Under the pieces are notes generated by a model. It did not search any database. It saw nothing but the letters and a program-made list of their open reading frames with translations, and had not been told where the DNA came from. Source: Cytophagia bacterium (GTDB taxonomy: Bacteria > Bacteroidota > Bacteroidia > Cytophagales > Microscillaceae). From it: a stretch of 54,459 nt of DNA. The first letter of the stretch is position 1; each line of letters begins with the position of its first letter. The stretch is from assembly GCA_004294005.1 (NCBI GenBank), contig RDZP01000006.1:1-54459 (forward strand). The letters are read 5' to 3'. A program made the position numbers and the translations under genes. Below, piece by piece: positions 41,309-49,985 of the stretch.

Positions 41309-43372
41309 ATGAAAAATCTACTATTTATTTTTTTTCTTGTATTCTCTGTTTTTTTTCAACTACCAGCACAAAATGAAAAAAAATTAGATAGTTTAGAAAA
41401 ACAAACTAAAATATACAATAAAGAAGATTCAATTCAACTCAAAATGTATCTTACGATTAGCAAAATTTCATTAGGACAAGGGCAAACTTCTAAATCATTA
41501 GAATATTCAGATAAATGTATTGCTTTATCAGAAAAATTAGACATTAAAAAATATATCTCTCTTGCTTATATAGATAGAAGTTATTTGTTATTTATTTTGG
41601 GTGAATATCCACAAGCCACGCAAGCCGCTAAAAAATCTATTGATATTGCGGAAGAAATCAAAAATGAAAATTTAATTGCCAATAATTATCAAGTATTAGG
41701 AAAAATATATGAAGGGCAAGGAAAATACAAAGAAGTATTAGATTTGTACGAAAAAACATTGGCTATTTATCAAAAAAAAGATAATCATCCTAATTTATCT
41801 TTTGCTTATAATAATTTAGGAAATATAAATGCAATGATGGGTAATTATCAAAAAGCACTTGATTATCAACAAAAAGCATTAGAAATCAGACAAAAAAATC
41901 CTGAGCAACTACCTAACCTTACTTATTCTTATAATGATATTGCTTATATTTATACTGCACAAGGTAAATACAAAGAAGCCCTCAACTATCAAATAAAAGC
42001 AATGGAAAATGCTATTAAATACAAAGATAAACTATATCTTAACTTTGGTTATGTAAATTTAGCAGAAGCATATTTCTCTGTGAATGATTTTTCAAAAGCA
42101 TTAGAATATGCTAAAAAAGGTTTAGAATATGCTAAAAAAGCAAATACAAAACAAAGTATTGCTTCTTCGTATAATTTATTGGCGAGAATCCAAAAAAATC
42201 TAAAAAATTATGAAAAAGCCTTAGAATATCAAGAGTTTTTTGTGGTGTACAGAGATAGTATTTTGAATGAAAATCAGCAAAAAGAACTCACAAAAATCGA
42301 AAATAATTTTAAATACGACAAACAAAAAAAGGAAAACGAATTACTTAAGAAAGAACAACTTATCAGAGATGCGAAAATTACACAATTACTTTATATTGTT
42401 TTATTTTCTTTTTTTGGTGCAATATTATTGGTTTTATTGATTTTATTTTTGTATAGAAATAATAGATTGAAACAAAAAAATAACAATATTTTAACTGAAA
42501 AGAATGAAGAAATCAATCAACAAAATGAAGAAATTAGACAAATTGCTGATAATTTACACGAAGTAAATGAGAAAGTAAAACAACAAAATCATTTGATTAC
42601 AGTTCAAAATGAAGATTTGTTGGGAAATATCACTTATGCACAACGTATTCAGGAAGCCATTTTGCCCACAAAAGAATATATCAAGCAATATTTAGAGGAA
42701 TATTTTATATTTTTCAAACCTAAAGATATTGTTTCAGGTGATTTTTATTTCTTTCAAGAGATTGATAATCAATGTATTTTCGCAGCAATAGACTGTACAG
42801 GACATGGCGTTTCAGGTGCTTTTATGACTATTTTAGCCAACGATATTTTGAATAATATTATCAATAATCAAAAAATAATACAGGCAGACCAAATTCTCAA
42901 TCATTTGCACAAAGATATTCGAAAAGCACTAAAGCAAGCAGAGAGTACTAATCGTGATGGAATGGATATGGCTTTGGTGATTATTGACAAAAAAAATAAA
43001 AAAATACAGTTTGCAGGAGCAAAAAATTCATTGATTTATATTCAAAATCAAACACTTACACAAATAAAAGGAGATAGGCTACCAATTGGTGGCGAGCAAA
43101 AAGAAGCAGAAAGGTTATTCACACTTCATCATATTGATTGTAGTGTACCTACTTATTTTTATTTATTTTCTGACGGATTTCAAGACCAATTTGGTGGTGA
43201 AAACCGAGAGAAATTTATGATTAGCCGTTTTAAAAGTATTCTTTTAGAGAATCATGAAAAAGATTTTGTGGTGCAAAAACAAATTTTAGAAGATACTTTA
43301 CAACAATGGATTGCGTCATCAAAACAAGAAACGCAAATTGATGATATATTAGTAATTGGTGCAAAAATATAA
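41309..43372 (+). CDS. TPR-TM-SpoIIE (PP2C-like) phosphatase
   Basis: TPR repeats (NLGNINAMMGNYQKALDYQQKALEIRQK), one TM, PKDIVSGDFYFFQEIDNQCIFAAIDCTGHGVSGAFMT. Confidence 0.9.
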   Translation: MKNLLFIFFLVFSVFFQLPAQNEKKLDSLEKQTKIYNKEDSIQLKMYLTISKISLGQGQTSKSLEYSDKCIALSEKLDIKKYISLAYIDRSYLLFILGEYPQATQAAKKSIDIAEEIKNENLIANNYQVLGKIYEGQGKYKEVLDLYEKTLAIYQKKDNHPNLSFAYNNLGNINAMMGNYQKALDYQQKALEIRQKNPEQLPNLTYSYNDIAYIYTAQGKYKEALNYQIKAMENAIKYKDKLYLNFGYVNLAEAYFSVNDFSKALEYAKKGLEYAKKANTKQSIASSYNLLARIQKNLKNYEKALEYQEFFVVYRDSILNENQQKELTKIENNFKYDKQKKENELLKKEQLIRDAKITQLLYIVLFSFFGAILLVLLILFLYRNNRLKQKNNNILTEKNEEINQQNEEIRQIADNLHEVNEKVKQQNHLITVQNEDLLGNITYAQRIQEAILPTKEYIKQYLEEYFIFFKPKDIVSGDFYFFQEIDNQCIFAAIDCTGHGVSGAFMTILANDILNNIINNQKIIQADQILNHLHKDIRKALKQAESTNRDGMDMALVIIDKKNKKIQFAGAKNSLIYIQNQTLTQIKGDRLPIGGEQKEAERLFTLHHIDCSVPTYFYLFSDGFQDQFGGENREKFMISRFKSILLENHEKDFVVQKQILEDTLQQWIASSKQETQIDDILVIGAKI

Positions 43373-43376
43373 ACTA

Positions 43377-43862
43377 CTAACTTTTGTTAGCAATATTATT
43401 ATTTTCGTCTATCGCATGGTTTATTTTTTGTATTACTTCAAAAAAAGTTTTCATTTTTTCAGGTTCAATGCTTTGATAAACAATTTGATTAAATTTTTTG
43501 ACAGATTTTCGGGCAACTTCTCTTGCTTTTTTACCATGGTCTGTCAAAAAAATACGAAAAAAGCGTCTATCATTTTCATCTTGTATTTTCTTAATAAATC
43601 CTTCTTCTTCCATATTTTTGAGTGTTCGAGTGATACTTCTTGCTTCTAAACCCAAAAGAGGGGCAATTTTGGTAGCAGGTGTTCCTTCATCAATATCAAT
43701 ATTCAATAAAATATAGCCTACAGAAACCGTTAAATTGTATTGATTTGCCTCTGCATTATACATACGAGCAATAGCGTGCCAAGTTGCTTTGATTTGATAA
43801 TCAATAGATTGTTCGCGTTTTAAATTTTTTGGTAAGGGATAAGCAATGATTTCTTCCTTCAT
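43377..43862 (-). CDS. MarR family transcriptional regulator
   Basis: EGTPATKIAPLLGLEARSITRTLKNMEEEGFIKKIQDENDRRFFRIFLTDHGKK. Confidence 0.9.
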   Translation of the reverse strand: MKEEIIAYPLPKNLKREQSIDYQIKATWHAIARMYNAEANQYNLTVSVGYILLNIDIDEGTPATKIAPLLGLEARSITRTLKNMEEEGFIKKIQDENDRRFFRIFLTDHGKKAREVARKSVKKFNQIVYQSIEPEKMKTFFEVIQKINHAIDENNNIANKS

Positions 43863-43884
43863 TTTTTTGTTAGGGTAAAATTAT

Positions 43885-44514
43885 TTATTGTTGACAATTT
43901 TTCTTATAATATGCCTCTCCTTTTTTATGGTTTAGTTCTTTTGATAATTTCCAATCATCACAAGCACCATTCGAATCTACCAAATGAAATCTTGCAACTC
44001 CTCTCAAATAATAAGCTTCCCCATTTTTTCTATCGCTTTGTATTCCTACATTAAGGTTTGAAACAGCATTATTATAGTCTTTTTGAAGTAAAAAAGAATT
44101 ACCTCTGCTGATGTATAACTGTGGATTTTTATTATTACCTGATAATTTAATTGCTTTTACATATTCACGTCTCGATAAATCAAAATTTCTAAGACTATCT
44201 AACGCTACTGCTTTGAGATGAAATGCCTCTGCACTGGTTTTATCTAATTTTTCGACTTCCTTAAAATCGCTCAAAGCCTTTCTTGGTCGGTCTGTTTTTA
44301 AAAACATTAAACCTCTTTTGAGAAGGTATTGTGTATTTTTGGTTTCGAAGCCAACAGCACGTGAATAGTTATAAAGTGCATTTTCCCAATCTTCTGCTTT
44401 TTCTTTTTCTTCCGCTATTTTTGCAAATTCTGCTCCTGAACTTTGTGCTCTGAGCGTTATATTCACAAAAAAATAGAGACTTAAAAAAAATATATAACTT
44501 AATTTATTTTTCAT
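43885..44514 (-). CDS. TPR repeat protein
   Basis: Signal peptide; WENALYNYSRAVGFETKNTQYLLKRGL; ends GEAYYKKNCQQ. Confidence 0.8.
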   Translation of the reverse strand: MKNKLSYIFFLSLYFFVNITLRAQSSGAEFAKIAEEKEKAEDWENALYNYSRAVGFETKNTQYLLKRGLMFLKTDRPRKALSDFKEVEKLDKTSAEAFHLKAVALDSLRNFDLSRREYVKAIKLSGNNKNPQLYISRGNSFLLQKDYNNAVSNLNVGIQSDRKNGEAYYLRGVARFHLVDSNGACDDWKLSKELNHKKGEAYYKKNCQQ

Positions 44515-44791
44515 TTTTAATACTTTACTTAACTAATTTAGAATTTATATGCAAAAATATATCAAATTATCATAGAAAAAAAATATTTTAATAGAAGTTT
44601 TTGAAATCAATATTTTTTATCCTTAAAACAGTATTATTTTGATTGAAATACATCAAAATCAAAAATAAAATAAAAAAATGTATAAAAAAAATTAAAATAC
44701 AACAAATTAGCAATAATTTTGTATATGATTATAATCAATATCAAAAATCAATTTTTGACTAATCAATTATTTACCAAAGTAATATAAAAAA

Positions 44792-45925
44792 ATGAATTTT
44801 CAACCAACAAAAAATATGCAAAATAATAATTCATTCACATTACTTACCAATCAAATGCAGGCGTGGTTTGATGCTGCTCCACAAGCATCTTATTTGATTG
44901 ATATGAATGGAATGATTTTTAGAGTGAATAATTTAGGAAAGGAATATGCTCAAAACTATGGCTTTCGTACACCCATTTGGGAAAATATACCACATCTTGC
45001 AATGACTGAATTTTTTAAAATCAGCAATGCAAAAGAATATTTTGAAGAAGCTTCTAATGGAAAAAAAATATCTTTCGAACACAAAATTCAACAAAAATAT
45101 GTAGGTGAAGTTTGGCTTGAAATCGAATATATACCATTGATTGATACAACTCAAAAAATTACAGGCATTACACTCACTGTGCAAGATATTACGATAAGAA
45201 AAAAAGCAAAGGCAAAAATATTGGCACAAAAAAATGAATTACAAGAACTTAATAAAGTAAAAGATAGACTTTTTTCAGTCATTAGTCATGATTTTAGGAG
45301 TCCTTTAGCGGCTTTGAGAAGCTTTTTTAATTTATTAAAAATTCAAGATATTGACCCAAAACAAATTCAATATATTTTACAAAAAATAGACATACAGTTG
45401 GCTACTACGACTGATTTTTTGGATAATATTTTATTTTGGACAAAAAGCCAAATGAATGGACTTCAATTAGAAAGAAAAGAATTATCTTTGAAAGATATCG
45501 TTAATAATGTAGCCAATTTATTGCTCTACAATTCTCAAGAAAAAAATATAGAAATTCAAAATCTAATACAAGAAGATAATGTTGTTTTGGCTGATTTGAA
45601 TACATTGCATTTGGTTTTACGTAATCTGATAGGTAATTCTGTTAAGTTCACACCACAAAATGGGACTATTAAAGTATATTCAAAAATAGAAAACGATATG
45701 GTACATATTGCTGTACAAGACAATGGAGTTGGTATTAGAGAAGAGGAAAAAGAAAAACTATTTTTGATGGGAAAATACTCAAAAAAAGGAACTGAACAAG
45801 AAACTGGACACGGTTTTGGATTGTGGATTTGTAAAGATTTTATCGAAAAAAACAATGGTACAATTTGGATAGAAAGCCAAGTAAATCAAGGGACAATTTT
45901 TTGGTTTACTTTGCCTTTGAAATAA
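44792..45925 (+). CDS. PAS-domain sensor histidine kinase
   Basis: PAS region; FSVISHDFRSPLAALRSFF (H-box), NLIGNSVKFTPQNG, GHGFGLWICKDFIEKNNGTIWIES. Confidence 0.92.
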   Translation: MNFQPTKNMQNNNSFTLLTNQMQAWFDAAPQASYLIDMNGMIFRVNNLGKEYAQNYGFRTPIWENIPHLAMTEFFKISNAKEYFEEASNGKKISFEHKIQQKYVGEVWLEIEYIPLIDTTQKITGITLTVQDITIRKKAKAKILAQKNELQELNKVKDRLFSVISHDFRSPLAALRSFFNLLKIQDIDPKQIQYILQKIDIQLATTTDFLDNILFWTKSQMNGLQLERKELSLKDIVNNVANLLLYNSQEKNIEIQNLIQEDNVVLADLNTLHLVLRNLIGNSVKFTPQNGTIKVYSKIENDMVHIAVQDNGVGIREEEKEKLFLMGKYSKKGTEQETGHGFGLWICKDFIEKNNGTIWIESQVNQGTIFWFTLPLK

Positions 45926-46002
45926 ATTATAATTATCAAAAATAAACTAAATACAAAATATTTTCGTTTTTATTTATATTGTTTACTATTCTTTTGCTTA
46001 CA

Positions 46003-47892
46003 ATGAAATTTTTTGTCTTAATTTTATCTTCTTTTTTTTATTTACATACATATATATACGCACAAGCTTGTTTTACTGCAGACAAAGTGCGAGGTTGCGC
46101 TCCCTTGACTATCAACGTTGCTAATTGTAGTCCAACACCCAATCCAACATTAGTTGCTTATAAATACACAGAAGCAGAAGGTTTTGTAACTCGAACTACC
46201 AATACTTATACAAATCCTGGTTTGTACTCTATCACTCAAATTGTTCAAATTCTTACCTCAGGAGATAGCATACGAAGAACGAATTATATACAAGTTTTAC
46301 CTTCTCCACCACCTATTTTCCAAATAAAATATTGTTCTGCAAGACAAATATCAGTTTTTATTCCTGATAATACTTATGAACAATATCAAATCAATTGGGG
46401 AGATGGTTCTGCTATCCAAACAACTTTGAGAGGCTCTCTTTCAGTTTTACATACTTATTTGACAAATGCACCTGTTTCTATTAGCGTAACGGGGCAGTAT
46501 ATTCCCGGAAATTGTGGTGGTACGAATGCTCAAATTGTGAATCCAATCAATGATTTACCTTTACCTTATATTAAAAGTCTTGTTACGAATGTAAGAGGGG
46601 TAGCCAATGGAAAAATTGATATGATTTTGGATACAGATGCAAGTTTTCAATATGAATTTTTGGTAAATGGTGCATCAGAAAGCACTATCAATGGTACAGG
46701 AACAACTATTACAAAGACTTTCGAAAATCTTAATACAACTAATCTTACTTATTGTTTTGCGGTAAAAGTAAAAGATAATTGTGGCAACGAACTCACAAGT
46801 GGTAATTATTTTTGTAATCTTAATCTGAGAGTAAGTGTTTTGGATAATATTAATAAGTTAGAATGGAATATTTACCCAACAGCCAATATTCCTGCCAATA
46901 CTTTTCAACAATATGTTATTTATAGAAATGGGCAGGCTTTCAAACTCATTAATGATATTAATACACAAATTTTTGATGATGATAATGTAATTTGTTTAGC
47001 AAATTATTGCTATTCAGTTGGTATCGAATTTTTATCGCCATTAGGTACGTTTGTGAGTCAAAGCAACCAAGTATGTGTGCAGGCTTTTTCTACGATTGCA
47101 CCACCTTCACCTGCTAATTTTAATTCTACCGTTTTTACAGATAGAAGCATAAAAATAGATTGGAATGTACCTACACAACCACCAATTACTTCTTTTGAAA
47201 TTATTAAAAATGGGCAATCTATCATTTATAACAATATTTCTCAAAATATATTAGACAGTGATTTGAGCATTACAAAGCAATTTTGTTATGATGTTCGATA
47301 TACAAATGCCTGCAATCAAACCTCTGCTTTTTCTGGTTTGACTTGTCCCGTTTATCTATCTTCGAATGGTTACCAAGAAGGGAAAATTCAGTTGAATTGG
47401 ACAGATTATGTGCATCCTGCTAATAATTTTCAAGGATATATCATAGAAAAATTAGACGAAAATGGTACGCCTTATGACGCAATTCCTATCAATTTGGGTA
47501 CAAATACTTATTTAGATGAAGATGCTTTGATAGATAGACAAGGAATGAGGTACAGAATAAAAGTAATTATAGATATAGCTAATAATATTTTTAGTTATTC
47601 TAATAGTCTTACAATAAAACAAAAATTTAGACTTTTTTTTCCTAATGCCTTTGTGCCTAATGGTGTTAATAATACTTTTGCACCAAAAGGTTTATTTATT
47701 AAAAAATTCAAAATGGTGGTTTATGATAGATTAGGCGAAATCTTATTTACTTCACAAGATATTGAACAAGGTTGGGACGGCAAGCACAAAGGAGCAGACG
47801 CTAATAATGGTACGTATGTTTATGTAGTGGAAGCAGAAAGTACGTTGGGAGAAAAATTTGAAAAACAAGGCACTTTTGTATTGATTAGATAA
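46003..47892 (+). CDS. Secreted protein with PKD/FN3-like domains and CHU_C/T9SS type B-like C-terminal sorting domain
   Basis: Signal peptide MKFFVLILSSFFYLHTYIYAQA; C-terminal FFPNAFVPNGVNNTFAPKGLFIKKFKMVVYDRLGEILFTSQDIEQGWDGKHKGADANNGTYVYVVEAES. Confidence 0.85.
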   Translation: MKFFVLILSSFFYLHTYIYAQACFTADKVRGCAPLTINVANCSPTPNPTLVAYKYTEAEGFVTRTTNTYTNPGLYSITQIVQILTSGDSIRRTNYIQVLPSPPPIFQIKYCSARQISVFIPDNTYEQYQINWGDGSAIQTTLRGSLSVLHTYLTNAPVSISVTGQYIPGNCGGTNAQIVNPINDLPLPYIKSLVTNVRGVANGKIDMILDTDASFQYEFLVNGASESTINGTGTTITKTFENLNTTNLTYCFAVKVKDNCGNELTSGNYFCNLNLRVSVLDNINKLEWNIYPTANIPANTFQQYVIYRNGQAFKLINDINTQIFDDDNVICLANYCYSVGIEFLSPLGTFVSQSNQVCVQAFSTIAPPSPANFNSTVFTDRSIKIDWNVPTQPPITSFEIIKNGQSIIYNNISQNILDSDLSITKQFCYDVRYTNACNQTSAFSGLTCPVYLSSNGYQEGKIQLNWTDYVHPANNFQGYIIEKLDENGTPYDAIPINLGTNTYLDEDALIDRQGMRYRIKVIIDIANNIFSYSNSLTIKQKFRLFFPNAFVPNGVNNTFAPKGLFIKKFKMVVYDRLGEILFTSQDIEQGWDGKHKGADANNGTYVYVVEAESTLGEKFEKQGTFVLIR

Positions 47893-47896
47893 AAAT

Positions 47897-48235
47897 ATGA
47901 ATCGACAAAATATTGAAAATCAATTATTTAATATTAAAAAAAATATTAATGACCTCATTGCACAAGAAATAACACTTTGGACTTGGGCAGAAATGATTGT
48001 ATTAAATCCTGAATTAGAACAACGAACTGAGAAGATATGGCAAAAAATATATCAAAATATTACTATTAATATCGAATCTATTTTGGTTGATTTACAAAAA
48101 AAACAAATAGAATTTTGGAAAGATATGCAAGAAATTGAAATCAAAAAAGCAGTACAGACTTTTATTTGGGAATTGATACAAGAAAAAAAAGAACAATTAG
48201 AAGAATACATTGATACTCTCAAAAGAATTAAATAG
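47897..48235 (+). CDS. Hypothetical helical protein (112 aa)
   Basis: Begins 5 nt after the preceding stop; all-alpha, charged composition. Confidence 0.5.
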   Translation: MNRQNIENQLFNIKKNINDLIAQEITLWTWAEMIVLNPELEQRTEKIWQKIYQNITINIESILVDLQKKQIEFWKDMQEIEIKKAVQTFIWELIQEKKEQLEEYIDTLKRIK

Positions 48236-48310
48236 CAATACTAAATTATTGTTATTTTTTTTATTTATCTAACGTGATTTCGGGATAATAATTGTTCAAA
48301 AAAGTGTGTA

Positions 48311-48373
48311 ATTTTTCATAAAATGCGGTCAGACCTCCGTAAACTACGGTACAGACCGCGTTTTATGAAAAAT
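48311..48373. repeat. Palindrome with shared core, copy 1
   Basis: ATTTTTCATAAAATGCGGTC-[AGACCTCCGTAAACTACGGTACA]-GACCGCGTTTTATGAAAAAT. Confidence 0.85.
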
Positions 48374-48391
48374 GTTTAAAATAATTTTTTA

Positions 48392-48448
48392 AATTTGAAA
48401 TAATAGTCTGTACCGTAGTTTACGAAGGTCTCACTATTATTTCAAATT
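48392..48448. repeat. Palindrome with shared core in inverted orientation, copy 2
   Basis: AATTTGAAATAATAGT-[CTGTACCGTAGTTTACGAAGGTCTC]-ACTATTATTTCAAATT; core is the reverse complement of copy 1 with one change. Confidence 0.85.
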
Positions 48449-48681
48449 ACCAGCAAAAATATCTTAATTCATGAAAATTTTATTTATAAGTAATTGAAAA
48501 TAAATTGTTTATAAATAAAAATTATCCTGAACTCACGTTTTGATAATATATTCGCTTGTGAGACGCAGGCGATAGCATAAGACGTTTTTTGCCCTTGTTT
48601 GTGTCTCACAAACAATTATTTTATAAAATTATTATAAAAAAATCATTTATACGAACAAATATGACTTTTTTATCCAAATTA

Positions 48682-49887
48682 TTATTCAATTAAAGAAAAA
48701 AAACTGATGTATTTTTCTATTTTATCAATTATTTCATCATTTGTCATTGTGTTTTTAACTTTAATTATTCTTTGAGCAAAAGTTTTGTTTTTGATGAAAT
48801 GTGTCCAAAAAAAATCGGGAACATTCTCTATCACAATTTCGTCATCAATGATAATTTTATTTTCTAATGGTAGAAAATTTAAAGTTCTTTTTATAAATTC
48901 ATTTGTACGAACAATATTTTTTACTTTAATGACTTTTTTATTCGGAATAGTTTGAAAATTGTTGCAAGCATCAAAGAGAATCTTCCCCTTTTCTACACAG
49001 TCAAAAAAATCTTTCACCAAAGGAATTTCTATGTTTTCAAAAAAAGTAGGAGAGGAGAGAGTATCTTCTTTGGTCTTATCGAACAAAATTTTGATAGCAT
49101 AATAAAAAATATCTTCATTTTTGATTTCTTTTTCGTAGATGATTTCATTACTTTCCCAAAAATTTTCTAATATTGAAAGACTATTTTCTGTTTTCTCAAA
49201 ATAATTGTCTAATATTTCTCTGCTTTCTTCGTCTTTACATTCTTTTTCTTTTGTTTTCTCAAATTTACGTTGTGTATCTTCTAATTTTCTTTTTAGTTTA
49301 TCAAATAATTTTTCAGACTCAGGCATAGGAGCGAGGAGATTTTCTTGGATAAGTTGATAATTATTTTCGTTTTCTATCCAAAAAATCCATTCTTTGAGTG
49401 TATATGCAAGATTTTCTTTTATTTTTAGTTGCTCCCAATTGTCTGTATCAAAAAAACAATTCCAAGATTTTTGTAATAATTTGCTTTGATTTTGCCAATG
49501 TGTTTGATAATGTTTTCTAAAAAATTTGGTAGCTTTTTCATTGATATTTTTCTTTTGTGAAGCTTGAAAAAGAGGAATTATCTTTAGATTTTTGAAAAAA
49601 GATTTTTCAACATTGCTATTACTTACCCAACAATCTTTTGAATTATCACCTATTAAAATACAAGGATTTTCAGCACTAATACGCAAGTCATCAACGTGAA
49701 ACAAAGCAAGTTTTTCTTCTTTGATAGTATTTGAAGTAGGATTTGGTTTTTGTGTCCAAATATCTGTCAATATAGATTGATTATCAATAGAAAAAAAATT
49801 TTCTACACGAAAAAATCTTTTAAAAATACCTATTTTTTCATTTTGTTCGAGTAGATTTTTGGGTTTGAAAAGCAATATGCTTGACAT
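48682..49887 (-). CDS. Hypothetical protein (401 aa) downstream of the Roco gene
   Basis: Clean ORF, same strand and 98 bp from the Roco stop; no family recognised. Confidence 0.6.
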   Translation of the reverse strand: MSSILLFKPKNLLEQNEKIGIFKRFFRVENFFSIDNQSILTDIWTQKPNPTSNTIKEEKLALFHVDDLRISAENPCILIGDNSKDCWVSNSNVEKSFFKNLKIIPLFQASQKKNINEKATKFFRKHYQTHWQNQSKLLQKSWNCFFDTDNWEQLKIKENLAYTLKEWIFWIENENNYQLIQENLLAPMPESEKLFDKLKRKLEDTQRKFEKTKEKECKDEESREILDNYFEKTENSLSILENFWESNEIIYEKEIKNEDIFYYAIKILFDKTKEDTLSSPTFFENIEIPLVKDFFDCVEKGKILFDACNNFQTIPNKKVIKVKNIVRTNEFIKRTLNFLPLENKIIIDDEIVIENVPDFFWTHFIKNKTFAQRIIKVKNTMTNDEIIDKIEKYISFFSLIE

Positions 49888-49913
49888 ATTTTATTTTTAT
49901 TTTTTTGATATTA

Positions 49914-49974
49914 TACCAACGGGCTTTAGCCTGTTGTGGTTTTTTTGGAAACAACAGACTAAAGTCCGTTGGTA
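49914..49974. repeat. Palindromic repeat, REP family C
   Basis: TACCAACGGGCTTTAGCCTGTTGT ... ACAACAGACTAAAGTCCGTTGGTA, arms with 2 mismatches. Confidence 0.85.
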
Positions 49975-49985
49975 CGTTTATTTTT

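Larger units (their letters stand above)
48271..48537. mobile_element. MITE-like interval bounded by 19-bp terminal inverted repeats
   Basis: AACGTGATTTCGGGATAAT (48271-48289) versus ATTATCCTGAACTCACGTT (48519-48537), 2 mismatches; no ORF inside. Confidence 0.5.

Noticed and set aside
43356-43649. 97-aa plus-strand ORF overlapping the MarR gene
   Set aside because: Antisense to a clear MarR CDS; low-complexity Phe-rich.
47897-48235. 112-aa helical protein as a DGR Avd candidate
   Set aside because: Opposite strand, 5 kb from the RT, follows the T9SS-type gene directly; no recognisable Avd features.
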